Source: Alphaproteobacteria bacterium (GTDB lineage Bacteria > Pseudomonadota > Alphaproteobacteria > Rhizobiales > Devosiaceae). From it: a stretch of DNA of 64,000 nt. Every line of letters starts with the position of its first letter. Within the stretch, counting starts at the first letter, position 1. The stretch spans positions 248,001 to 312,000 of the forward strand of contig JAHJWO010000054.1 in NCBI GenBank assembly GCA_018828145.1, read 5' to 3'. Below are positions 40,778 to 48,896 of the stretch, in pieces. The position numbers were made by a program, and so were the translations under genes. The notes beneath the pieces are model-generated. The model did no database searches. It saw only the letters and a list, made by a program, of their open reading frames with translations, and had not been told where the DNA came from.

Positions 40778-43234
40778 ATGCCCGCATCCCTGCCGCCCCT
40801 CCCGATCGACGATGCCCTGCCCGCGCTGCACGCCGCGCTCGCCGATGGCCCATACGCCGTCCTCGTCGCCCCGCCCGGCGCCGGCAAGACCACGCGCGTC
40901 CCGCTCGCTTTGCTCAACGCCCCCTGGCGCGCGGATCACCGTATCATCGTGCTCGAACCGCGCCGCCTCGCCGCCCGGGCCGCCGCCGCCCAGATGGCGC
41001 GCCTGCTCGGCGAAGAGGTCGGCCAGACCGTGGGCTATCGCGTCCGCATGGACAGCCGGGTCACCGGCAAAACCCGTATCGAGATCGTTACCGAAGGCGT
41101 CTTCACCCGCATGCTGCTGGACGATCCCGAACTCACCGGCATTGCCGCCGTGCTGTTCGACGAGTTCCACGAACGTAGCCTGGATGGCGATCTGGGCCTT
41201 GCCCTCACTCTCGATGCCGCCGCCCTGCGCCCCGACCTGCGCGTCCTCGTCATGTCGGCCACCATTGACGGGGCCCGCGTCGCCCGGCTGCTGCATGATG
41301 CGCCCGTCATCGAGAGCCTCGGCCGCGCCTTCCCGGTTGAAACCATCCACCGCGAGCCCGACCCGCTGCAGCGCCTCGAGGACCAGGTCACCAATGCCGT
41401 GCTCGCCGCCCTGCGCGAACATGAAGGCTCCGCCCTCGTCTTCCTGCCCGGCCAGGGCGAGATCACCCGCGTCGCCGAACGCCTCGCCACCCGCGTGCCC
41501 GCCAATACCGATATCGCCCCGCTCTATGGCCAGCTCACCGCCGCCGAGCAAGATCGCGCCATCCGCCCGGCCGAGCCCGGCCGCCGCAAGGTCGTGCTCG
41601 CCACCTCCATCGCCGAAACCTCCCTCACCATTGATGGCGTCCGCATCGTCATCGACAGCGGCTTCCGCCGCGTCCCGGTCTATGAGCCGGGCACGGGCCT
41701 CACCACGCTCGCCACCACCCGCGTCTCCCGCGCCGGCGCCGACCAGCGCCGCGGCCGCGCCGGCCGCACCAGCCCCGGCGTCGCCATCCGCCTGTGGAAC
41801 CAGGGCCAGACCGCCGCGCTCGAGCCCTTCGACACGCCGGAAATCCTCGCCGCCGACCTCGCGGGCTTTGCCCTCGACCTGGCCGCCTGGGGTGTTTCCG
41901 ACCCAGCCGCCCTGCTCTTTCTCGATCCCCCGCCCGCCCCCGCCTGGTCCGAGGCCGTGTCCCTGCTCAAGTCGCTCGACGCGCTCGACGCCACCAGCCG
42001 CCTCACCGCCGACGGCAAGGCCCTCGCCCGCCTGCCGCTGCATCCGCGCCTGGCGCACATGGTGGTCGCCGCTGCCGCGGAAGATGATGCCCTCACCGCC
42101 GCCGAACTCGCCGTGCTCATCGGCGAACGCGGCCTGGGCGGCGACAGCATCGACCTCGCCCATCGGCTCGACCGCTTCCGCACCGAGCGCTCGAAACGCG
42201 CCGACGATGCCCGTGCCCTGGCGCGTCGCTGGGCCGCGCAAGCAAACGGCAAGCATGCTGCCAGCAATCTGCCGGCAGGCTGGCACCTTGCCCGCGCCTA
42301 TCCCGACCGCGTCGCCCAGGCCACCAGCCGCGGCAAGTTCCGCCTCGCCAATGGCCGCCAGGCCAGTCTCGAGCTGACCGAAGCCCTTGCCGCATCACCC
42401 TTTCTCGTCGTCACCGACATAACCGGTGCCGCCGCCACCGCCCGCATTCGCGGCGCCGCTGCGCTCGACCGCGCCGATCTCGAAAATCTCTTTGCCGCTC
42501 ATATCGTTAGCGAGACTGTCCTCACCTTCGACGAGCCGTCGGCCAGCGTCCGCGCCCGCCGCATCCGGCGCCTCGGTGCCCTCCGCCTCGCCGATGAACC
42601 CGTCGCCGTCGAAGACCCCGAAGCCGCGGCTCTTCTCCTGGCCGAAGCCGCCGCCCGCCGTGGCCTTGATGCCCTGCCCTGGAGCCGCGAGCAGAAGGCC
42701 TGGCGCGCCCGCGCCAATTTCCTGCGCGGCACGCTGGGCGACGACTGGCCCGACCTCAGCGCCGAAACCCTGGCGCCCAGCGTCGCCGAGTGGCTGGCGC
42801 CGGCCCTGTTCGGCCTGACCAAACTCTCTGAGATCACCGGCGACCACCTGCGCACCGCGCTCGACCTGCTGCTGCCCTATGCCCGCCGCCAGGAGATCGA
42901 GGCCCTGCTTCCCAGTCACTTCACCGCCCCGACCGGCAATGCCGTGCCGATCGACTATTCCGCCGAGGGCGGCCCAGCCATCGAGATCCGCGTGCAGGAA
43001 CTGTTCGGGCTCACCCGCCATCCCACCATCGCCCAGGGCCGCATCCGCCTGCTGCTGGTACTGCTCTCCCCGGCCCACCGCCCGATCCAGACCACCCGCG
43101 ACCTGCCCGGCTTCTGGAGCGGCTCCTGGGCCGACGTCGCCAAGGATCTCAAGGGCCGCTATCCCCGCCACCCCTGGCCCGACGATCCCGCCCGGGCCGC
43201 GCCCACGGCACGAGCGAAGCCGCGGGGGACGTGA
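40778..43234 (+). CDS. hrpB: ATP-dependent helicase HrpB
   Basis: DEAH-box RNA helicase, 818 residues, the normal size. Walker A PPGAGKTTRVPLALL near residue 32, DEFHER (motif II) near residue 128, SAT in VMSATID near 165, and motif VI QRRGRAGRTSPG near residue 325, then the HA2/ratchet region and the HrpB-specific C-terminal domain. Its cellular role in alphaproteobacteria is poorly known. ATG at 40778; no operon partner. Confidence 0.95.
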   Translation: MPASLPPLPIDDALPALHAALADGPYAVLVAPPGAGKTTRVPLALLNAPWRADHRIIVLEPRRLAARAAAAQMARLLGEEVGQTVGYRVRMDSRVTGKTRIEIVTEGVFTRMLLDDPELTGIAAVLFDEFHERSLDGDLGLALTLDAAALRPDLRVLVMSATIDGARVARLLHDAPVIESLGRAFPVETIHREPDPLQRLEDQVTNAVLAALREHEGSALVFLPGQGEITRVAERLATRVPANTDIAPLYGQLTAAEQDRAIRPAEPGRRKVVLATSIAETSLTIDGVRIVIDSGFRRVPVYEPGTGLTTLATTRVSRAGADQRRGRAGRTSPGVAIRLWNQGQTAALEPFDTPEILAADLAGFALDLAAWGVSDPAALLFLDPPPAPAWSEAVSLLKSLDALDATSRLTADGKALARLPLHPRLAHMVVAAAAEDDALTAAELAVLIGERGLGGDSIDLAHRLDRFRTERSKRADDARALARRWAAQANGKHAASNLPAGWHLARAYPDRVAQATSRGKFRLANGRQASLELTEALAASPFLVVTDITGAAATARIRGAAALDRADLENLFAAHIVSETVLTFDEPSASVRARRIRRLGALRLADEPVAVEDPEAAALLLAEAAARRGLDALPWSREQKAWRARANFLRGTLGDDWPDLSAETLAPSVAEWLAPALFGLTKLSEITGDHLRTALDLLLPYARRQEIEALLPSHFTAPTGNAVPIDYSAEGGPAIEIRVQELFGLTRHPTIAQGRIRLLLVLLSPAHRPIQTTRDLPGFWSGSWADVAKDLKGRYPRHPWPDDPARAAPTARAKPRGT

Positions 43235-43269
43235 GCTGGGGGGTACGCCGACTTCCTCCCATAAAAAAA

Positions 43270-43289
43270 GCCCCGGATCACTCCGGGGC
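43270..43289 (-). terminator. Terminator of msrB
   Basis: GCCCCGGA-TCAC-TCCGGGGC is a perfect 8-bp stem; on the minus strand TTTTTTTAT follows, so it ends msrB transcription and also lies between msrB and the convergent hrpB. Confidence 0.87.
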
Positions 43290-43295
43290 CCCTTC

Positions 43296-43700
43296 TTACG
43301 CAGCAGGACTAAAGTTCAGCGCCACACCGTTGATGCAATAGCGCAATCCGGTCGGCGGCGGACCATCGGGGAAGACATGCCCCAGATGGCTGCCGCAGGT
43401 GGCGCAATGCACCTCGGTGCGCACCATGCCGAAGCTCTTGTCGGTCGTCGTTTCCACTGAGCCCGGCAATGGATCATTGAAGCTCGGCCAGCCGGTGCCG
43501 CTCTCGAATTTCAGCGTCGAGGCAAACAGCGGGGTATCGCAGCCCGCGCAGGCAAAGGTGCCCTGCCGCTCTTCGTGCAGCAGCGCACAGCTGCCCGGGC
43601 GCTCCGTGCCATGGTTGCGCATCACCTGATACTGTTCCGGCGTCAGCTTCGCGCGCCACTCCGCATCGGTGCGGGTCACCTTGAAGGCGTGGGTGTCCAT
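43296..43700 (-). CDS. msrB: Peptide-methionine (R)-S-oxide reductase
   Basis: Repairs methionine-R-sulfoxide in proteins. 134 residues. Zinc-binding pairs CAGC and CATC are present; the catalytic Cys is in RYCINGVALNF, and SGTGWPSFNDPLPG is the family signature. There is no signal peptide, so it acts in the cytosol. Two adjacent ATG codons occur; the one at 43700 has AGGAG at a better distance (6 bases) than 43703. Confidence 0.95.
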   Translation of the reverse strand: MDTHAFKVTRTDAEWRAKLTPEQYQVMRNHGTERPGSCALLHEERQGTFACAGCDTPLFASTLKFESGTGWPSFNDPLPGSVETTTDKSFGMVRTEVHCATCGSHLGHVFPDGPPPTGLRYCINGVALNFSPAA

Positions 43701-43847
43701 CATTTGCTCCTTCCGGGCGCCTCCGAACAGGAAGCGCCACAAACTAAAGTCTCGTCGCACTGTCATTCGGCCAACATATAGGATGAGTTACACCCCGCCC
43801 ATAGACCCCTTGCATCACATCGGCCTGAAGGGCCCGAAGGCGTTCCG

Positions 43848-44462
43848 ATGACCATCGTTACCTCCCTTGAGCAGCTTGAAGCGCTCTATGCGCCCGCTCC
43901 CGCCGCCGCCTCCACCGTCAAGGTGGCCCGCCGCATGACGCCGGAATATCGACGCCTCGTGGAAGCCAGCCCCTTTGCCGCGCTCGCCACCGTCGGCCCC
44001 GAGGGTATCGATTGCTCTCCACGCGGCGACCAGCCCGGCTTTGTCCGCATCCATGACGACGAAACGCTGATGATGCCCGACCGGCGCGGCAACAACCGCA
44101 TCGATTCGCTGCGCAACATCGTGCGCGATCCGCGCTGTGCCTTTCTCTTCCTCCTGCCCGGTAGCGGCACCACCTTCCGCGCCAATGGCCGCGCACATCT
44201 CAGCATCGACCCCGCCCTGCTGGCGAGTTTCGAGGTCGAGGGCAAGGCGCCGCGCTCGGTCATCGTCATGCAGATCGACGAACTCTATTTCCAGTGCGCC
44301 CGGGCCATCGTGCGCTCCGACCTGTGGAACCCGGCCCGCCATCTCGACCCGAAAACCCTGCCGACACCGGGCGAAATCCTCGCCCGCATGACCGACAACC
44401 AGGTCGGCGGAACGGCCTATGACCAGGCCTGGCCGGAGCGCGCCAACCAGACGATGTGGTGA
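43848..44462 (+). CDS. Pyridoxamine 5'-phosphate oxidase-family FMN-binding protein
   Basis: 204 residues, the same MSMEG_1061-like subgroup as the gene at 20828: FAALATVGPEGIDCSPRGDQ and LMMPDRRGNNRIDSLRNIVRDPRCAFLF are the hallmark blocks. The two paralogues share their order of blocks but differ elsewhere. It is convergent with the FMN reductase gene (7-base gap between stops). Possibly it handles a flavin-dependent detoxification; the substrate is unknown. Confidence 0.88.
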   Translation: MTIVTSLEQLEALYAPAPAAASTVKVARRMTPEYRRLVEASPFAALATVGPEGIDCSPRGDQPGFVRIHDDETLMMPDRRGNNRIDSLRNIVRDPRCAFLFLLPGSGTTFRANGRAHLSIDPALLASFEVEGKAPRSVIVMQIDELYFQCARAIVRSDLWNPARHLDPKTLPTPGEILARMTDNQVGGTAYDQAWPERANQTMW

Positions 44463-44469
44463 AGGCGGC

Positions 44470-45063
44470 TCAGGCCGCCTTCAGCTCCGCCGCATCCCGG
44501 CCGGCCTTCAGCGTTTCGGCATACCAGGCCAGTTCCTCCAGCATCGTCTCGACCGTCGGCGCCAGATACGGATAGTCGGCGAAGTCCTTGCCATCGCGGA
44601 TCAGGCCGAGGAAGGGCTCCATGTTGACATGGACCGCCCGGTTGAGCGGCACCATGCTGAGCTCCACCACGATATTGCGCAGATGCTCGACCGCCCGCGC
44701 CTCACCCACGGCGCCATAAGCGACAAAGGCGGCCGGCTTGCGCGCCGGCTCGGCAAACACGAAGTCCAGCGCATTCTTGAGCACGCCGGATATCGAGTGA
44801 TTGTATTCCGCGGTGACGAACACATAGCCATCCAGTTCCGCCAGCTTGCTCGACCACTTCTTGGCCTCGGGCGTATCGATCGGCACGAAACGCGGCGAGG
44901 CGACCGATTCGAAGAAGGGCAGCGGATAATCGCGCAGGTCGACGATTTCAGTGGTGATGTCGGTCCGGCCGGCAGCCAGGTCAGTCACCCAGCGCGCCAC
45001 CCGCTCGCCGAAGCGGCCTTCGCGGGTGGTGGAAATGACGATGCCGATGCGGGGCTTGCTCAT
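44470..45063 (-). CDS. NADPH-dependent FMN reductase / quinone reductase
   Basis: 197 residues with a flavodoxin-like fold. PRIGIVISTTREGRFGERVA binds the FMN phosphate; VTAEYNHSISGVLKNALDFV is the family signature (about residue 80). Such enzymes reduce quinones, azo compounds or chromate. The ATG at 45063 gives the correct N-terminus. It is divergent from an HxlR regulator, a common pairing in electrophile or quinone responses, so HxlR probably controls it. Confidence 0.9.
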   Translation of the reverse strand: MSKPRIGIVISTTREGRFGERVARWVTDLAAGRTDITTEIVDLRDYPLPFFESVASPRFVPIDTPEAKKWSSKLAELDGYVFVTAEYNHSISGVLKNALDFVFAEPARKPAAFVAYGAVGEARAVEHLRNIVVELSMVPLNRAVHVNMEPFLGLIRDGKDFADYPYLAPTVETMLEELAWYAETLKAGRDAAELKAA

Positions 45064-45188
45064 GGATTTGGTCTCTTTTATTGACTGAGGAACGATTCGA
45101 TATCTAGTCACTTAGCGTAACTCACTCTATGTTGGTGACTGTCCACAGACCGCGCAAGACGGCACTTTTTTCTCTCCGGAGGCACCGG
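45064..45188. promoter_or_regulatory. Divergent promoter region, FMN reductase / HxlR
   Basis: 125 bases between the two starts. It contains a 6-bp inverted repeat (AGTCAC at 45106-45111, GTGACT at 45135-45140) and a short TTA-GCG-TAA core at 45113-45121 between its arms, which could be the HxlR site. No experimentally known motif is matched. Confidence 0.35.
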
Positions 45189-45587
45189 ATGGAAACCCCG
45201 ATTACCCCGACGGAACCACCCCACACCTTCGCGGAATGCACCCGCGTCGCCGTCCCGATGATCCAGGTCCTCGGCCGTATCAGCGGTCGCTGGTCGCTCT
45301 ACGTCATCATGGCCTTGATGCGTGGCCCGATGCGCTTTTCCGAGCTGCGCCGTCAGGTGCACGGCGTTTCCCAAAAGATGCTGACCCAGACCCTGCGGGA
45401 GCTGGAGGAAGATGGCATCGTGCATCGCACGGTCACACCGATCATTCCCCCGCGCGTCGATTACGAACTCACCGACATGGGTCGCGAACTCCAGGCGCCG
45501 CTGACTGCCATCAGCGAGTGGACCGAGCGCAATGGCGATCGGGTTGCTCGGGCCCGCGAACGCTATGCGGCGGCCAAGGGCATCTGA
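45189..45587 (+). CDS. HxlR-family transcriptional regulator
   Basis: 132 residues, single winged-helix domain: VLGRISGRWSLYVIMALMRG-type opening, FSELRRQVHGVSQKMLTQTLRELEEDGIVHR as recognition helix and wing, and VDYELTDMGRELQAPL at the end. HxlR proteins bind divergent promoters, often as redox or electrophile sensors. One Cys (FAECTRVA) sits near the N-terminus at the position used for sensing in YodB/HypR; inference only. GGAGG precedes the ATG at 45189. Confidence 0.92.
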   Translation: METPITPTEPPHTFAECTRVAVPMIQVLGRISGRWSLYVIMALMRGPMRFSELRRQVHGVSQKMLTQTLRELEEDGIVHRTVTPIIPPRVDYELTDMGRELQAPLTAISEWTERNGDRVARARERYAAAKGI

Positions 45588-45656
45588 ACCTGTTCTGTCA
45601 CCCGCCAGTCATGCTCTACCGATAGGCAGGAGCATCGATCTTTCCAGAGGCGGGAA

Positions 45657-46448
45657 ATGACCCTCAAATTCGTGGTGATGAGCGACCTGCATGTGATGCC
45701 GGAGGGCGAGTTGTCCATGACGCTCCCTACCGGCGCCCGGCTGCAGCAAGCCGTCGATGCGGTGATTGCCCGCTATCATGATGCCGATTTCTGCGTGCTG
45801 GCCGGCGACCTGGCCGATCTGGGCCAGGCGGCGGCCTATGAGCACCTCAAGGCCATCATCGCCCACATCCCCATCCCGGTGCATATCACCCTGGGCAACC
45901 ACGATGACCGCGCTACCTTTGTCTCCGTCTTCGGCAAGGGCCTGCTGGCCGAAACCGGCAAGGTCGACAAGATCATCGACGTCAAGGGCTACCGCATCAT
46001 CCTGCTCGATTCGTCCGAACCGGGCCGCGTCGATGGCGTATTGGATGCCGGCCAGATCGCCTGGCTGCATGCCCGGCTGGCCGAAGCCATGGACCGTCCG
46101 GTGATCGTGATTCTCCACCACAATGCCAATGCCCTGCATATCGAGGCGGACAATATCCGCATGCTCGAGCCGGACGCCTTCATCGATGCGCTCAAGACCC
46201 ATCCCGACATCCGCCAGGTCATCGCCGGCCATGTGCACCTGACCTCGACCGCGACCTGGCGCGGCCTGCCCTTCACCACGCTGGCAGGCGGGCACTATTC
46301 GGTCAGTGTCGACCAGCCGCACGTCCCGATGCGCTACCTCTCCGGCCCTGGCCAGATGGCCTTCGTCATCGGCACGCCCGATAGCACCACGGTGCTGTTC
46401 GATGACTTCATCGACGGCAATGCAGAGATTTTTGTCGGGGACGACTGA
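45657..46448 (+). CDS. Metallophosphoesterase (CpdA/GpdQ-like)
   Basis: 263 residues, calcineurin-like two-metal fold: MSDLHVMP, LAGDLADLG, LGNHDDR, LHHNAN, AGHVHL, the complete set of metal-binding blocks (Asp-x-His, GDxx, GNHD, H, GHxH). This subgroup hydrolyses cyclic nucleotides (CpdA) or glycerophosphodiesters (GpdQ); sequence alone does not decide. Start ATG 45657 with AGAGG upstream. No operon partner. Confidence 0.92.
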   Translation: MTLKFVVMSDLHVMPEGELSMTLPTGARLQQAVDAVIARYHDADFCVLAGDLADLGQAAAYEHLKAIIAHIPIPVHITLGNHDDRATFVSVFGKGLLAETGKVDKIIDVKGYRIILLDSSEPGRVDGVLDAGQIAWLHARLAEAMDRPVIVILHHNANALHIEADNIRMLEPDAFIDALKTHPDIRQVIAGHVHLTSTATWRGLPFTTLAGGHYSVSVDQPHVPMRYLSGPGQMAFVIGTPDSTTVLFDDFIDGNAEIFVGDD

Positions 46449-46558
46449 TCCCCTGGGCTGCAAAGGTGCGCCGCAAATGAAGAGCCCTTGGGTCGAGCCC
46501 GAGGGTGACGATTTGTGGGGTGAAACGATCAGGCAAGCGCCCGGCTTCTCAGTCGGGT

Positions 46559-46723
46559 CTTTTCGTCAGGCCGAGTCGAAAACGGTGATCGGCGAGAGTG
46601 ATGAGCTTTCTTGGAGAAGGTCCGGAGAGCTACGCTCGCAGGGCTATGAGCGCAGCGTACGCTTTGCTACGTGAGCACCGGAAGCGCAGCCGATTGCCGT
46701 GTGCAGACCGGCATCACGAAAAG
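46559..46723. repeat. Structured element A next to tRNA-Val
   Basis: A 165-bp block framed by CTTTTCGT and ACGAAAAG. Inside are CAGGCCGAG-T-CGAAA near the left end, TACGTGAGCACCGG-A-AGCGCAGC, and GACCGGCATC near the right end. Element B at 60473-60590 has the same internal blocks but different framing arms (TTTCAGGT/ACCTGAAA). It lies just downstream of the minus-strand tRNA-Val(CAC). Confidence 0.66.
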
Positions 46724-46728
46724 GGGAT

Positions 46729-46803
46729 TGGTGGGAGTAACAAGGATTGAACTTGTGACCCTTCGCGTGTGAAGCGAATGCTCTCCCGCTGAGCTATACT
46801 CCC
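46729..46803 (-). tRNA. tRNA-Val (anticodon CAC)
   Basis: 75 bases including an encoded CCA end. 7-bp acceptor stem GGGAGTA/TACTCCC, D-loop block AGCTCAGCGGGAGAGC, anticodon loop TTCACAC (CAC, reads GUG) and T-loop GTTCAATCC. Part of a tandem with the next tRNA-Val gene. Confidence 0.96.
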
Positions 46804-46831
46804 ATCGCCAAAGGCGAAAGTCTTAGAGAGA

Positions 46832-46906
46832 TGGTGGGCGTAACAAGGATCGAACTTGTGACCCCCTCGATGTCAACGAGGTGCTCTCCCGCTGAGCTAT
46901 ACGCCC
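46832..46906 (-). tRNA. tRNA-Val (anticodon GAC)
   Basis: 75 bases with encoded CCA. Acceptor stem GGGCGTA/TACGCCC, D-arm AGCTCAGCGGGAGAGC, anticodon loop TTGACAT (GAC, reads GUC and GUU), T-loop GTTCGATCC. It precedes the CAC isoacceptor by 28 bases on the same transcript. A possible promoter, TTGACC (46980-46975) and GTCTAT (46957-46952) with 17-base spacing, lies upstream. Confidence 0.96.
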
Positions 46907-46951
46907 ATCTCTCCGGGAAGGAAGAACCGCTAAGCCCTTCCAGTGGCGCGG

Positions 46952-46987
46952 ATAGACCATAAAACCCGGTTTGGGGTCAAGTGGTCT
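46952..46987 (-). promoter_or_regulatory. Possible tRNA-Val promoter and inverted repeat
   Basis: ATAGACCA and TGGTCTAT form an 8-bp inverted repeat with a 20-base loop after cpdR; the loop holds TTGACC, which with GTCTAT 17 bases on could be the tRNA promoter. Terminator of cpdR and promoter of the tRNA genes may overlap here. Confidence 0.4.
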
Positions 46988-47012
46988 ATTTGGCCTTGTG
47001 GAAATTCCGTGA

Positions 47013-47372
47013 TCAGGCGGCCAGCAGGCGCTCGACTTCGTTGACCAAATCCTTGAGGTGGAACGGCTTGGAGAGCACCGATGCATCCTTGGGCGCATCG
47101 CTGTCCGGGTTCAGCGCCACGGCGGCAAAGCCGGTGATGAACATCACCTTGAGATCGGGGTCGAGCTCGGTGGCGCGGCGGGCCAGCTCGATGCCGTCCA
47201 TTTCCGGCATCACGATATCGCTGAGCAGCAGGGAAAAGGGCTCCTCGCGCAGCCGCTCATAGGCAGAGAGCCCGTTGTCGAACGAAACGACTTCATAGCC
47301 CGCGTTCTTGAGCGCACGCGTCAGGAAGGAACGCATGTCATTGTCGTCTTCTGCGAGCAGAATTCGCTTCAT
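47013..47372 (-). CDS. cpdR: Single-domain response regulator CpdR
   Basis: 119 residues, receiver domain only: acidic pocket AEDDND, phospho-acceptor Asp52 in LLSDIVMPEMDG, FITGF and the KPF lysine. The sequence matches CpdR, which in its unphosphorylated form primes the ClpXP protease for cell-cycle substrates and is dephosphorylated through the CckA-ChpT relay. It ends in Ala-Ala, the ClpXP recognition end known for Caulobacter CpdR. ATG at 47372 with GGAGA upstream. Confidence 0.95.
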   Translation of the reverse strand: MKRILLAEDDNDMRSFLTRALKNAGYEVVSFDNGLSAYERLREEPFSLLLSDIVMPEMDGIELARRATELDPDLKVMFITGFAAVALNPDSDAPKDASVLSKPFHLKDLVNEVERLLAA

Positions 47373-47763
47373 GGAAATCTCCGGCCGTTCGATTTGCGCC
47401 GCTGGATGGGTTTTATCCGGCCCGGCGCATCGCGAAACACACTGCACGCCAGTTTGGCATGATTGAGTCGCATTGTAGCCCGCGATGTTTAAGCGAAGTT
47501 TGCCGTTCTGCAACTCTTTGAGCCGTCCCGGAGGGTAAATCGCTCCTGTGGAGCGATTTAAGGCGAGAAGCCCATGAGGGCTATGCCCGAATGGCTAGAG
47601 CGATGCCGCACAACGAAGTCAGGGCGAGAAGGCCATGAGGCCTATGCCCGAATGACTATAGGCTCAGTTCCCGATTTTGCGAGAATCTGGACAAGTCGGG
47701 CGCAAACGGCCACACTCATTGGGTAAATCAGTGGGGCGCCGCAAACGGCGCCTGGGAGGCAGC
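47373..47763. other. 391-bp intergenic region between cpdR and the amidohydrolase gene
   Basis: No gene. It holds the cpdR promoter region (one GAGTC, a CcrM-type GANTC, at about 47463), a hairpin-plus-tail repeat (47537-47597) and a second copy of the tail (47621-47658). Confidence 0.6.
47537..47658. repeat. Hairpin-plus-tail repeat (REP-like), tandem copies
   Basis: AAATCGCTCC-TGT-GGAGCGATTT (47537-47559) is a 10-bp perfect hairpin. It is followed by a 38-base tail containing GGCGAGAAGCCCATGAGGG and TATGCCCGAATGGCTA; the tail recurs at 47621-47658 with compensating changes (GCCC/GGGC becomes GGCC/GGCC). A third hairpin-plus-tail copy lies at 54673-54733. Confidence 0.72.
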
Positions 47764-48660
47764 GTGCGGTCCGACTATTGGGATCAGCCAGCATTTGAAA
47801 CGATCCGGCCCCGCCGGCTGGTGGCGCCGCTGGTGTTCAACTCCGCCCATTCCGGCCGCGTCTATCCCGAGCGATTCATGGCCATGACCCGGCTGGATCA
47901 CCTCTCAATCCGCCAATCGGAAGATGCCTGGGTCGATGAACTCTTCGCCCGAGCCCCTCATCTGGGTGCGCCCCTGCTGCGCGCGCATTTCCCCCGGGCC
48001 TATCTCGACGTCAATCGCGAGCCCTGGGAACTCGATCCGACAATGTTCGTCGAACCCCTGTCGGACCGCTTCAACACCACCTCCCCGCGCGTCGCGGCGG
48101 GCCTGGGCACGCTGGCCCGCGTCGTGGCGGAGAACAAGCCGATCTATCGCGACCGCCTGACGCTCGAGGATGCGCGCATGCGCATTGAGGGCATCTACCA
48201 CCCCTATCACGCAGCCCTGCAGAAGCTGCTGAGCGAAGCTATCGGCGCCTTTGGCGTGGCCCTGCTGATCGATTGCCACTCCATGCCGCGCATCACCCGC
48301 ACCAATGACAAGGCGGCGCCGGACATTGTGTTGGGCGACCGCTACGGCACCACCTGCGCGCCAATGCTGGTCGATCTGGTCGAGACCATCTTCACCAGCG
48401 CCGGCCTGCGTGTCGCCCGCAACCGGCCCTATGCCGGCGGCTTTGCCACTCGCACCTATGGCCGCCCGCAACACGGCGTGCATGCCCTGCAGATCGAGAT
48501 CAGCCGGCACCTCTATATGAACGAGGTCACGCTGGCCAAGAATGAGGGCTTCGATCCCATCCGCGCCCTGCTCGACCGCCTGATCTTCACCCTGATCGGC
48601 CTCGATCTCGTCGCCCTGGCCGGCAGCCAGCCCGTGGCGGAAAAAGCCGCAGCGGAATAG
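47764..48660 (+). CDS. N-formylglutamate amidohydrolase family protein
   Basis: 298 residues from a GTG start (GGGAGG 4 bases upstream). Family hallmarks: FNSAHSGRVYP near the N-terminus, FPRAYLDVNREPWELD, YHPYHAALQKLL, LLIDCHSMPR (metal His), LGDRYGTTCAP and the closing QIEISRHLYM. It may hydrolyse N-formyl-L-glutamate or related amides (HutG/HigC-like); no hut genes are nearby, so the substrate is open. Single gene upstream of the D,D-carboxypeptidase. Confidence 0.9.
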   Translation: MRSDYWDQPAFETIRPRRLVAPLVFNSAHSGRVYPERFMAMTRLDHLSIRQSEDAWVDELFARAPHLGAPLLRAHFPRAYLDVNREPWELDPTMFVEPLSDRFNTTSPRVAAGLGTLARVVAENKPIYRDRLTLEDARMRIEGIYHPYHAALQKLLSEAIGAFGVALLIDCHSMPRITRTNDKAAPDIVLGDRYGTTCAPMLVDLVETIFTSAGLRVARNRPYAGGFATRTYGRPQHGVHALQIEISRHLYMNEVTLAKNEGFDPIRALLDRLIFTLIGLDLVALAGSQPVAEKAAAE

Positions 48661-48896
48661 CCCCGCCTCTCTCGCCCAACCCACCTGCTGAGCCGCTGGC
48701 GGCGGATTGATCACCCAGCCGTGACCACGTTTCCACACCCTCGCCCAAATCGTTGGCATTTTACGGATTCGTAACGGGGCTGCCCTATCCTTCAGGGATT
48801 AGTGGATCGTCCGGGCGCGTGGGGCTCACCCGGATATCCGAGCAGTTGTGTTGCGTACGGGCGCAGAGTTGCCCGAGAGTAAAGTTGGAGTACCGG

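Noticed and set aside
39813-42377. Plus-strand open frame of 854 codons overlapping the epimerase and hrpB
   Set aside because: Antisense to the epimerase and out of frame with hrpB; Pro/Ser/Ala-rich nonsense translation.
46449-46558. Plus-strand frame after the phosphoesterase (46306-46674)
   Set aside because: Out of frame with the phosphoesterase, crosses the repeat and has no ribosome site.
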